NCBI RefSeq assembly: GCF_004117935.1
Contig: NZ_SDOY01000172.1
Location: forward strand, 1 to 64,000
Length of the DNA: 64,000 bases
Direction: 5' to 3'
Origin: Streptomyces roseicoloratus
GTDB taxonomy: Bacteria > Actinomycetota > Actinomycetes > Streptomycetales > Streptomycetaceae
In this document: piece after piece, positions 15,917 to 24,096 of the stretch
Numbering within the stretch: the stretch's first letter is position 1
Layout of the letters: each line of letters begins with the position of its first letter
Translations under genes and position numbers: made by a program
Notes under the pieces: generated by a model
What the model was told of the DNA's origin: nothing
What the model saw: only the letters and a program-made list of their open reading frames with translations
Databases searched by the model: none

Positions 15917-17436
15917 CGGGTCTCTCCGTCGGTGGTCTCGGTGCCGGCGGCGGGGCCGGCGCTCGTGTGCTGCCGTCCGGTCGCCGGTGCGGTGGTCCGC
16001 CGGTCCGGGCCGGCGCCGGCCGCGCCGGCCCCCGCGCGCGGCAACATGATCAAAGCGGCGATCACGCCCACCGCTGCCAAGGCCGCGGCTCCGGCGAGTC
16101 CGAGGCGCAGGCCGTCGGAGAGTGCGCGCGGGTCGGCGGGTCCGCCGTGCCGTGCGGTCCAGTGGGTCGCGAGGAGGGTCAGGGCGGTCAGCCCCAAGGC
16201 CGCACCGAGGCGCTGGGCGGTGTTGAGGACGCCGGAGGCGGAGCCGGTGTGTTCACCGGGCACGGCCGTGAGCGCGGGGGCGGTCGCGCTGACGAAGACG
16301 GCGGGCAGTCCGGCGGCGAACAGGATGCTCGCGGGCAGGACGGCGGAGGCGTAGGAAGCACCGGGGTGGAGTCCGAGGGCGAGTCCCGCCGTGCCCGCGG
16401 CCACCAGCGCCATGCCGGCGGCGAGGACCGCACGGTGCCCGAACCGGCGTACCGCGTGCGGCAGTGCGGTGCGCGCGACGGTCATGTTGATCGCGGCGAT
16501 CGGCAGGACGGCGAATCCGGCGGCCATGGCCGAGTAGCCCATGCCTTCCTGGAGCAGCATCGACACCAGCACGAACGCGGGCACGTGGGACGCTCCGACC
16601 AGGGCGTTGGCCACCGCTCCTGCGCGCATCCCGGGCAGGGCGAGCAGCTGTGGCGGCAGGATCGGCGCACGGTGCCGGCGCTGATCGGCCGCGAACGCGG
16701 CTCCCAGGAGCACGGCCGCGACGCCGGCGGTCGCGGTGATCGCGTCCATCCCGCGGCCCGGCAGTTCGGCGGCGAGCAGGACCGACGCCAGCAGGAAACC
16801 GGTACCGGTCAGGGCGCCGGTGACGTTCAGTCGAGGGAGCACGGACGCGCGGTCGACCGCCGGGTCGGCGGGCAGGATCCGCGGCGCGGCGATCAGGGCG
16901 GCGACACCGATCGGCACGTTGATCAGGAAGATCCACGGCCAGCCGACCGCCTGGGTGAGCACCCCTCCCAGTGCGACTCCGGCGCCCGCGCCCGCGGCGG
17001 CCATCGAGCTCCATACCGCGAAGGCCCGGCGGTGGGCGGCAGGATCCGTGAACAGCGCGGTCAACAGGGCCAGTTCGGCCGGCACGACGACGGCCGCGGC
17101 GATCCCCTGGAGGGCGCGGGCGGTCAGGAGCGTCCCGGCGTCCGGAGCCAGCCCGGCGAGCAGGGAGGCGCCGGTGAACAGGGCGACCCCGGCCCGGAAC
17201 ATCCGGCGGCGGCCCAGTACGTCGACGACTCGGCCGGCGATCAACTGAAACCCGCCGAAGGTGAGTTGATAAGCGTTGACCACCCAGGCCAGACCGGCGG
17301 GGCCAAGTGTCAGCGCGGCGCCCAGTGCGGGCAGGGCGACATTGACGATCGACACCTCCAGGAACACCAGCAGTTCGACGGAGGTGAGCAGGAGCAGGAC
17401 GGGCAGGCTGCCCGATCCCGAAGTTTTCGTAGTCAC
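15913..17436 (-). CDS. MFS transporter, DHA2 (EmrB/QacA) family
   Basis: A 507-residue 14-helix drug-proton antiporter. Motifs are FLEVSIVNVALPALGAALTL (helix 1, D replaced by E), the loop GRVVDVLGRRRMFRAGVALF (motif A) and ARALQGIAAAVVVPAELALL. Motif C is AGVALGGVLTQAVGWPWIFL, followed by INVPIGVAALIAA. It ends in a Gly/Thr-rich cytoplasmic tail. GTG 17436 (VTTKTSGSG) is the best start because longer readings cross the divergent TetR promoter. No Shine-Dalgarno sequence precedes it. A TTGATT-16-TATCTT promoter ends eight bases before the GTG, so the mRNA may be leaderless. The adjacent TetR protein probably controls it. Confidence 0.85.
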   Translation of the reverse strand: MTTKTSGSGSLPVLLLLTSVELLVFLEVSIVNVALPALGAALTLGPAGLAWVVNAYQLTFGGFQLIAGRVVDVLGRRRMFRAGVALFTGASLLAGLAPDAGTLLTARALQGIAAAVVVPAELALLTALFTDPAAHRRAFAVWSSMAAAGAGAGVALGGVLTQAVGWPWIFLINVPIGVAALIAAPRILPADPAVDRASVLPRLNVTGALTGTGFLLASVLLAAELPGRGMDAITATAGVAAVLLGAAFAADQRRHRAPILPPQLLALPGMRAGAVANALVGASHVPAFVLVSMLLQEGMGYSAMAAGFAVLPIAAINMTVARTALPHAVRRFGHRAVLAAGMALVAAGTAGLALGLHPGASYASAVLPASILFAAGLPAVFVSATAPALTAVPGEHTGSASGVLNTAQRLGAALGLTALTLLATHWTARHGGPADPRALSDGLRLGLAGAAALAAVGVIAALIMLPRAGAGAAGAGPDRRTTAPATGRQHTSAGPAAGTETTDGETR

Positions 17437-17437
17437 G

Positions 17438-17473
17438 CTACAAGAAGATATGTGTAGTGCCGCTATAATCAAG
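17438..17473. promoter_or_regulatory. Overlapping divergent promoters and TetR operator
   Basis: CTACA (17438-17442) and TGTAG (17453-17457) form a dyad with a 10-bp centre, a typical TetR operator size. TATAAT (17464-17469) faces the TetR gene, whose GTG is at 17477. On the other strand TTGATT (17468-17473) and TATCTT (about 17446-17451) face the MFS gene. One bound repressor would block both directions. Confidence 0.7.
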
Positions 17474-17476
17474 GGC

Positions 17477-18154
17477 GTGAGAGCTGAGTCACAGAAGAGG
17501 AAGCCCGCGGTCGGCAACGAGGGCGCGACCGACGGCCGTGCCGCTCGGTCGCGGGCAACCCGGGCCCGCATCGTGGCCGCCGCCACCGGCCTGTTCACCG
17601 ACCACGGCTACACGGCCACCAGCATCGGTGCGATCGCCGCCGCGGCCGGAGTCGGCGAACAGACCGTCTACTACGCCTTCAAGACCAAGAAGGCCGTTCT
17701 GGCCGTCGCGCTCGATCAGGCCGTCGCGGGCGACGACCAGCCCGTTCCCACCCTGGAGCGCTCCTGGGCGAAGGCGGTGATCGACGAGCCCGACCCGCGC
17801 CGGCAACTGGCCCTCCAGGCCGCGGGAGCCGGCGACATCCTCGGCCGCGCGGCGCCCCTGCTGGACGTCGTACGCAGCGCCGCCCCCACCGATCCCGACC
17901 TGAAGCGGCTGTGGCACACCAACCTGGAGCAGCGGCTGACGGTTCAGCGCACCTTCACCGAGGCGCTGGTCCGCAAGACCGCCCTCAGGGGCGGACTCAC
18001 CCCGAGCACAGCCGCGGACCTCGCCCTGGCGACGCTGTCACCGGAGACGTACACGCTGCTGGTGACCGAACGCCACTGGCCCCACGAGGAGTGGCTGGCG
18101 TGGGCCGAGCACGCCCTGGCGAGCCAGCTCCTGCCGACCGGGCCTGCGGCGTGA
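17477..18154 (+). CDS. TetR-family transcriptional regulator
   Basis: A 225-residue TetR repressor. An unstructured basic leader precedes the DNA-binding domain: SRATRARIVAAATGLFTDHG, then the helix-turn-helix TSIGAIAAAAGVGEQTVYYA, and FKTKKAVLAVALDQAV. The C-terminal part is an all-helical ligand domain. GTG 17477 lies only seven bases after a perfect TATAAT, implying a leaderless transcript. It is divergent from the DHA2 exporter/dehydrogenase pair and shares a dyad operator with it, the standard layout for a drug-responsive repressor of an efflux operon. The inducer is unknown. Confidence 0.85.
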   Translation: MRAESQKRKPAVGNEGATDGRAARSRATRARIVAAATGLFTDHGYTATSIGAIAAAAGVGEQTVYYAFKTKKAVLAVALDQAVAGDDQPVPTLERSWAKAVIDEPDPRRQLALQAAGAGDILGRAAPLLDVVRSAAPTDPDLKRLWHTNLEQRLTVQRTFTEALVRKTALRGGLTPSTAADLALATLSPETYTLLVTERHWPHEEWLAWAEHALASQLLPTGPAA

Positions 18155-18163
18155 GACGGTCGC

Positions 18164-18709
18164 TCACGACCGGACAGCCCAGGTGTCCAGCTTCCCGTAG
18201 ACGAGCGTCACGGCGCCGCCGGCGGTCGCGATGAGGCCGTAGATCGCGAACATCGTGCGCTGGCCCTGCTTGCTCAGCGCCTCGTACTCGGTCCTCGTGA
18301 CCTGGATGTTCGGGCGCTGCGGATCGGTGGTGTCGACGGCGTAGTACCGTCCCCGGTAGGCGTCCGTGGCCTGGAGTCCCGAGTCCTCCGAGAACACGCC
18401 GGAGAGCAGCACGCCTCCGGCCAGGCCCAGCGCGACGAGCAGGACGCGCACCCGGTGCGGCAGGGCCTTCAGCGCACGCCACTGGTTCTTCCGGTCGCTC
18501 GCGTGGCCCCTGACCCGGTACTCCAGGGCGATGCCGCGGAAGATGGTCGCGGCGTGGAGCGGGAGGAGCGACGCGAACCCGATCCCGAGCAGGATCCCCT
18601 CGTGAGCGAAGGGAGGAAGCAGCGGGACGGCGGTGTAGGCGGACGCGCACAAAGCCGCCGCAGCGAGGGCCAGTTGCAGTCTCGCGTGCACCGTGAAGCT
18701 CTTCCGCAC
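18164..18709 (-). CDS. Small membrane protein, function unknown
   Basis: A 181-residue protein with about four hydrophobic helices: LQLALAAAALCASAYTAVPL, ILLGIGFASLLPLHAATIF, VRVLLVALGLAGGVLLSGVF and, near the C-terminus, TMFAIYGLIATAGGAVTLVY. Between the third and fourth is a polar extracytoplasmic loop (DAYRGRYYAVDTTDPQRPNI). No known family was recognised. It converges on the TetR gene with nine bases between stop codons. A 29-bp perfect dyad lies 86 bp upstream of the start codon. Confidence 0.65.
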   Translation of the reverse strand: MRKSFTVHARLQLALAAAALCASAYTAVPLLPPFAHEGILLGIGFASLLPLHAATIFRGIALEYRVRGHASDRKNQWRALKALPHRVRVLLVALGLAGGVLLSGVFSEDSGLQATDAYRGRYYAVDTTDPQRPNIQVTRTEYEALSKQGQRTMFAIYGLIATAGGAVTLVYGKLDTWAVRS

Positions 18710-18794
18710 CGCCGCACTCCGCCCGTCCGCCGTGATGTCCCGGCCGGCGATCTCGACCAGCCGTCGAGAGCCTCCTCCGTCGCCCGCCGATGGT

Positions 18795-18823
18795 GGCAGT
18801 GAACCGTACGTGCGTTCACTGCC
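18795..18823. promoter_or_regulatory. Perfect 10-bp dyad (candidate operator)
   Basis: GGCAGTGAAC (18795-18804) and GTTCACTGCC (18814-18823) flank a 9-bp centre. It sits between a membrane-protein gene and the SARP gene, 86 bp upstream of the former and 361 bp upstream of the latter. The rest of the 474-bp gap shows no gene. A GGATCCGC direct repeat occurs near 18979 and 19010. Confidence 0.6.
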
Positions 18824-19183
18824 GGACCCCGGCAGTCTTCACGCGCTCTTGATGCCGGAAGCGTGCGGAGGGCCGGAACGCGGCGACGCCCGCCGGAGCG
18901 CTGCGGTGATCCCTGTCGCGCAGCGGGCCCGGAGCGGCGATCTCCGCCGAGCGGCCGTGCACGCGGTCGGTCCTCACGGATCCGCATTTCTCCCTCACAA
19001 GTGGAACGGGATCCGCGATGTCGGCATCCTTCACGTCGCGGGCCCGGCCCGGAGGCGGACGGCCCGGCCGTCGCCCCCGGGGCGAGCCGCACGCAAGGCC
19101 CGAGGCGAGGGGGAAGCGCACGTCATGCCCGGGCCGGACCGCGGAACCCGACGGGGACCGTTGACGCGAGATGGGGAGGCCTC

Positions 19184-22100
19184 GTGGAATTTCGGCTGCT
19201 CGGTGGGGTCGGAGTGGCGACCGGCTTGGGGGAGCTGGCACTCGGACCCGCCAAGAGGCGCAGTGTGCTGGCCACACTGCTGCTGCGCTCCAACACGGCC
19301 GTGCCGATGGCGCAACTGATCGACGCGGTCTGGGAGGAGGAGCCCCCGGCCCACGCCCGCACCGTCGTCCAGGGACACGTCTCGCGGCTGCGCGTGCTGT
19401 TCGCCGAGGCCTGCGCGGAGGAGCACGACGTACGCCTGACCACGCGAGGCTCCGCCTACGTGATGGAGATGCCGAACGGGCTCCTCGACGCCCATCGCTT
19501 CGAGGAACTGGTCCGGCGCGGACAGCAGGAGGAGACGCCCGGGCAACGGGCGGCCCGGTTACGCGACGCCCTCGGTCTGTGGCGGGGGCCCGCCCTGACG
19601 GGGACCGTGCCGAGCACGTCGCTGACCGCCGCCGCACAGGCCCTCGAGGAGACCCGGCTGGCCACCGTGGAACAGCTCGCCGAGTCGTACGGCCTGCTCG
19701 GCGACCTCTCGCAGGGCGTCGCGCTGCTGAAGGCCGAGGTGGCGGCGTATCCGCTCCGCGAGTCCCTGACGACGGCCCTGATGGTCATGCTGTACCGGGC
19801 GGGCCGGCAGTCGGACGCCCTCGAACGGTACGACCGCACCCGGTGCCTGCTCGCCGAGGAACTCGGCGTCAGCCCCGGTCCCGCCATGCGAGCGGCGTAC
19901 GAGGGCATCCTCCGAGGCGATCTCCTCGGCGACCGGCCGCCGGCCGCGATGCCCCGCGGCCTCGTCGTCGAGTCCTCGCGGGAGGAGCCGCACCGAGGCC
20001 GGTCCACCCACGTGCGGACGAGCGGGCACGGACTCCGGAGCACGGGCGGTACCGGAACCGAGGCCCCGGTCATACGAGCGACACGTACGGCGGAGGCCGT
20101 CCGGTCGCCGGGCCCCGTCCGCCCGGACGCCTCCCGTCGCACCCGCCCGACGATGCCGCACGACGAGCCGGCGCGGCGGCCGGTGCCGCACGACGAACCG
20201 GGCCGGCGGACGGAGGCGCACCACGGACCGAGCGGGCGGGCGAGCGCGCACGACGAGTCACCCCGCCTGGTGGAGGCGTACGAGGAACCGACCCGGCGGG
20301 CGGACGCGCACGATGAGCCGGCGCGGCCGGAGGAGGCGTCGACGGGCGGGCCCGCCGGGCGGTCCGCCCCGCCCCGCCCCGCACCCGATGCCGAACGCGA
20401 CGGCCACCCCATCCCGCGCCTGCTGCCCCGTGGCGCCCGCGGCTTCCACGGACGGGCCGGGGAACTCGCCGGAATCGACGCGGCCACCGGCGAAGGAGCC
20501 GTCGCGCTGGTCACCGGCGCCGCCGGCGTCGGCAAGTCCGCCCTTGCACTGCACTGGGCGCACCGGCACCAGCACCGCTTCCCGGACGGAACGCTCTTCG
20601 CGGACCTGCGTGGCTTCGGCGAGGACCCCGTCCAACCGGACGAGGTGCTAAGGGAGTTCCTCATGGCCCTGGGTGTCAGGCCGCGCGCCCTGCCCGAGTC
20701 CGCCGCCCGTGCTGCCGCGCTGTACCGGGAACTGACGGCGGACCGCGAGCTGCTGGTCGTCCTCGACGACGTCCGCAACGCCGATCAGGTCCGGCGACTG
20801 CTGCCCTCCGGGCCCCGGTCGGCCGTCCTGGTGACCTCGCGGCTGCGGCTCAGCGGGCTGATCGTCGAAGGACTCGCCCGGCCCGTGCCGCTCGGCCTCC
20901 TCGGCCCGGACGACGCCGTCGGACTCCTGGCCTCGGCGGTCGGCGCGGAACGCGTCGCGGCGGAGCCCGACGCCGCCGCCAGGCTCGTCAGGCTCTGCGA
21001 CGGACTGCCGCTCGCGCTGCGCATCACCGCCGCCCAGCTCGTCACCCAGCCGAACTGGCGCCTCGCCGACCTGGCGGCCGAACTCGCCGACGAGCAGCGG
21101 AGGCTGTCCCTGCTCTCCCTCGACGACAGCGGCGACGCGGGCGTGGCGGCGGCACTGGGACTCACCGTGCAGGGCCTGCCGCCCGGGACGGCACGGCTCT
21201 TCGCCCTCCTCGGCAGCCTGCCCGGCACCGACCTGGACCGCTACACGGCGGCCGCGCTGTCCGACGGCGACCCGGTGACGGCGGGCCGGGCACTCGACCG
21301 GCTGGCCGGTGCGCACCTGGTCACCGAGTACGTCCCCGGCCGCTACGCGTTGCACGAGCTGGTCCGCCTCTACGCACGCGGCCTGCCGGGCGACCGGAAC
21401 GCCCTGGTGCGGGTGCTCGACCACCACATCGCGACGGCGCTCAGGGCCACGGCCGCCTCGGCGCCGGAGGACCAGCCGTGCTGCACGCTGCCCGACGGCG
21501 CCTACGCACCACCCCCCGGGCGCGAGTTCGGCGACCGCCAGGACGCCCTGCGGTGGTACGTGGCGGAGCGGGAGAACCTCGCCGCCGCCGTCACGGCGGC
21601 CCGCGCCGCCGGTCACGACGACCGGGCATGGCGCCTGGTCGTCCTGCAGTGGCCGTACATCACCTGGAACGTCCGCGACGGCTGGGTGCCCCTGCTCGAA
21701 CAGGCCCTGGACGCGGCCGTGCAGCTCGACGACCCGGACGCCGAGACCCGCGTACGGGCCCTCCTGGGCTGGGTGCTCCTGGAGGAGGGACGCCTGCCGG
21801 AGGCCCTCCGGCAACTGGAGCCGGCTCCCGCGCTCGCGGCGCGGACCGGGGACGCGTCCAGCGAGGCGACGGCCCTCGTCAACCTGGCGCTCGCGCTGGA
21901 ACGCGACGGCGACGTGGGGACGGCCCTCGCCCACGCCACCCGCGCCGTCGAGCTGACACGCAAGGCGGACGACCCGCTGACCGAACTCCTCGCACTCGAA
22001 CTCGAGGCGCGCCTGTACCTCGCCAACGGCGACGTGGACGACGTGCTGCGGTGCACGGAGCACGCGCTCACGGTCCTGGCCGGCCGTCCGGGACTCCCGG

Positions 22101-22282
22101 CGATGCGCCACGTCATGGTCCGCCTGACCCGGGGCGAGGCGCTGCACGTCCGCGGCGACCGGGCCGCGGCCGCGGTCTGCGCCGGGGCGGCACTGGCGGA
22201 CGCGGAGCGCCTCGGCTACAAGGACGGCATCAGGCGGGGGAAGGAGCAGCGGGCCCGCTGGGCGGGTCGCGCGATGACGTGA
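19184..22282 (+). CDS. AfsR/SARP-type regulator with NB-ARC and TPR domains
   Basis: A 1032-residue pathway-type regulator. Residues 1-95 are an OmpR-like winged helix (FRLLGGVGVATGLGELALGP, KRRSVLATLLLRSN), followed by the bacterial transcriptional activator domain to about 245 (DALGLWRGPAL, ESLTTALMVMLYRAGRQSDA, ELGVSPGPAMRA). A hydrophilic linker (about 250-410) carries imperfect HDEPxRR decapeptide repeats. The NB-ARC ATPase follows, with P-loop GAAGVGKS near residue 445 and LLVVLDDV near 520. The C-terminus is TPR-like. Such proteins activate antibiotic or developmental genes through direct repeats upstream of their targets. GTG 19184 is chosen because GGGGAGG lies just ahead. No biosynthetic cluster is next to it, so its target is unclear. 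Confidence 0.88.
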   Translation: MEFRLLGGVGVATGLGELALGPAKRRSVLATLLLRSNTAVPMAQLIDAVWEEEPPAHARTVVQGHVSRLRVLFAEACAEEHDVRLTTRGSAYVMEMPNGLLDAHRFEELVRRGQQEETPGQRAARLRDALGLWRGPALTGTVPSTSLTAAAQALEETRLATVEQLAESYGLLGDLSQGVALLKAEVAAYPLRESLTTALMVMLYRAGRQSDALERYDRTRCLLAEELGVSPGPAMRAAYEGILRGDLLGDRPPAAMPRGLVVESSREEPHRGRSTHVRTSGHGLRSTGGTGTEAPVIRATRTAEAVRSPGPVRPDASRRTRPTMPHDEPARRPVPHDEPGRRTEAHHGPSGRASAHDESPRLVEAYEEPTRRADAHDEPARPEEASTGGPAGRSAPPRPAPDAERDGHPIPRLLPRGARGFHGRAGELAGIDAATGEGAVALVTGAAGVGKSALALHWAHRHQHRFPDGTLFADLRGFGEDPVQPDEVLREFLMALGVRPRALPESAARAAALYRELTADRELLVVLDDVRNADQVRRLLPSGPRSAVLVTSRLRLSGLIVEGLARPVPLGLLGPDDAVGLLASAVGAERVAAEPDAAARLVRLCDGLPLALRITAAQLVTQPNWRLADLAAELADEQRRLSLLSLDDSGDAGVAAALGLTVQGLPPGTARLFALLGSLPGTDLDRYTAAALSDGDPVTAGRALDRLAGAHLVTEYVPGRYALHELVRLYARGLPGDRNALVRVLDHHIATALRATAASAPEDQPCCTLPDGAYAPPPGREFGDRQDALRWYVAERENLAAAVTAARAAGHDDRAWRLVVLQWPYITWNVRDGWVPLLEQALDAAVQLDDPDAETRVRALLGWVLLEEGRLPEALRQLEPAPALAARTGDASSEATALVNLALALERDGDVGTALAHATRAVELTRKADDPLTELLALELEARLYLANGDVDDVLRCTEHALTVLAGRPGLPAMRHVMVRLTRGEALHVRGDRAAAAVCAGAALADAERLGYKDGIRRGKEQRARWAGRAMT

Positions 22283-22298
22283 CCGGCGCCGGGCCGCC

Positions 22299-22372
22299 CC
22301 GGGGTGCGGGCGCATCCTACGTCCCGCCGCACCCCAGCGTGCGGCCGCACACGGCGCCTGGCCGCACCCCGG
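22299..22372. terminator. GC-rich inverted repeat between convergent genes
   Basis: CCGGGGTGCGG (22299-22309) is complementary to CCGCACCCCGG (22362-22372). A further CCGCACCCC copy lies between. A long-loop hairpin between two convergent genes could act as a terminator. The 192-bp gap holds no gene. Confidence 0.4.
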
Positions 22373-22474
22373 CGTCCGGGCCGGCGCCTTGCCTGTCCGC
22401 CGGGGTGCACGTCCGGATGACCGGTGCCGGACGAGTGGGAGGGGAAGAGGGGGTGTGGTGAACGGTGCCGGATC

Positions 22475-23953
22475 CTACGCGGAACAGGTGATCCGTACCG
22501 GCGCCGCCGCGGCGTGCCGGTTGCCGGAGGCCTTGCCGCGGTTGTCGAGGACGACGGACAACCGGCCCTGGTCCACGCGGAAGCTGCCGGCGGCCACCCA
22601 CTGCCCCAGGTGTGCCGTCTGGTTGATCGCGAAGGTGCCGACCTTCGTGCTCGACTGGGGCTGGAACGAGCGGTACACGGTGTAGTGCGCGGGACTGCCG
22701 CCGACGTACGAGACGTCCTTCACGTTCGGGATGAAGACCTCGACCGCGCAGGTTCCCTTCGTGACCTTGCCGGTGGGGAAGCGCCAATGGGCGTAGGCTC
22801 CGCTGGGCTTGGACGTGCTGCCGGACAGCGGGAGGCTGTAGAAGAGGCCGTTGCAGCCGTAGCCCTTCTGGCTGTTCCAGCTGCCGCGCCAGCCCTTGGA
22901 GCCGTCCGTGTACCGGTCGGAGGTGGCGAAGCCGGGGGTGTCGCAGCCGGGACCTATGAAGTGCTGGTACGTGACGGGGGCGGCCGGCCGGACGGCGTGG
23001 TTCCCGGTGTCCCCGGTGCCGCCCGAGGTTCCGCCGCTGCCGGACGGACGCTTCGTGGGGACGGTGGTCCCGGTACCCGCCGGCGTGCCGCCCTTGGCCG
23101 GGGCTCCCGAACGGCTCGGCACGGCCCGGTTGTCGCCGGACGCTTCGTGCGGAGCCGTGCCGCTTTCGTGCAGCCCGCCGGCCGGACCGCCCTTCGGAAC
23201 CGCCGGACCCCCTGCGCCGGCCACGCCCGGCTTGCCGGGCGTTCCGGTGGTGGGCGCGCCGACACGGCCGCTGTCGGGCGCGTTCTGCTGCCCGGGCACC
23301 ACGCCCGGCCCGGTCCCGTCCGGTCCGATCAGGCTGCCCACCGGTCCCTGACCGGAGGCCGACGGCGACGTGTCGTCCGGCCCGGACGGGCCGGAGACGA
23401 GGAAGGGGATGCCGACGAGGAGGAGCCCGCCGACGACGGCGGCGGCCATCATCGGCCTGGTGGGACGGCCGAGGGGCCGGGCCAGGACGTTCCCGGCCCG
23501 GCCGCCCGTGCCCGTCGAGGTGTCCGGTGCTGTGGACTCCGTAGCCGTAGCCGTAGCCGTAGCCGCGGTCGCGGTCGCCGTCCCGGCCCGCACTGCCGCC
23601 AGGGGGAGCGCCGCGGTCGAGGTCTCGGCCCGGGCGGTCCCGGTCGTGGATTCCGTCCCCGACGCGGCCCCGCATCCCGTCCCGGGCCGTGCCGCCGAAG
23701 CCGGCGCCTCGCCGTCGGCGCTGGTGGCGGGGGCGGTGACGGGCACGGCCGCAGGCTTCGTCCGGTTTTCCTCGGCCTCCTCCGGCCCGCCCGGCTTCCC
23801 TGTCACCCGAGCCTCCTCCTCGGGCTCGGGAAGCGCCTTGGACGTGGCTTCCTCGACGAGGGCCGTGGCCGCGACCGCCCGTGCGACCGTGGGCTCCGAC
23901 GTCGCGCCCGAAGGGGTGCCGGATGCCGTGCGGTTCGCCTTGTTGGTTGCCAT
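22475..23953 (-). CDS. Membrane-anchored protein with C-terminal surface domain
   Basis: A 492-residue protein. Residues 1-165 are cytoplasmic, disordered and Ala/Thr/Glu-rich, with a TA-dipeptide run encoded by four GTAGCC hexamers. One transmembrane helix follows (about 168-187, MAAAVVGGLLLVGIPFLVSG), then a Gly/Pro/Thr-rich stalk to about 345. The external domain (about 345-492) has PGCDTPGFATSDRYTDGSKG, WRGSWNSQKGYGCNGLFYSL, YAHWRFPTGKVTKGTCAVEV, VSYVGGSPAHYTVYRS and TAHLGQWVAAGSFRVDQGRL. It looks like a beta-sandwich, perhaps golvesin/carbohydrate-binding-like. Five cysteines in the domain suggest disulfides. It starts 143 bp after the giant toxin-like gene on the same strand, so it may be coexpressed with it. 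Confidence 0.65.
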   Translation of the reverse strand: MATNKANRTASGTPSGATSEPTVARAVAATALVEEATSKALPEPEEEARVTGKPGGPEEAEENRTKPAAVPVTAPATSADGEAPASAARPGTGCGAASGTESTTGTARAETSTAALPLAAVRAGTATATAATATATATESTAPDTSTGTGGRAGNVLARPLGRPTRPMMAAAVVGGLLLVGIPFLVSGPSGPDDTSPSASGQGPVGSLIGPDGTGPGVVPGQQNAPDSGRVGAPTTGTPGKPGVAGAGGPAVPKGGPAGGLHESGTAPHEASGDNRAVPSRSGAPAKGGTPAGTGTTVPTKRPSGSGGTSGGTGDTGNHAVRPAAPVTYQHFIGPGCDTPGFATSDRYTDGSKGWRGSWNSQKGYGCNGLFYSLPLSGSTSKPSGAYAHWRFPTGKVTKGTCAVEVFIPNVKDVSYVGGSPAHYTVYRSFQPQSSTKVGTFAINQTAHLGQWVAAGSFRVDQGRLSVVLDNRGKASGNRHAAAAPVRITCSA

Positions 23954-24096
23954 GGGTGACCTTCCGAGGGTGGGGAGAGCGAGGGTGGGAAAAGCGAGGC
24001 GAGGAGGGCCGATGCGCGAACGGCCGTGGCTACGGGGTGGGTGGGGCGGGGGACGGGGCGGCCCCGGCGCCGGGCCCGGCTCGTGGGCGGCGGTCG

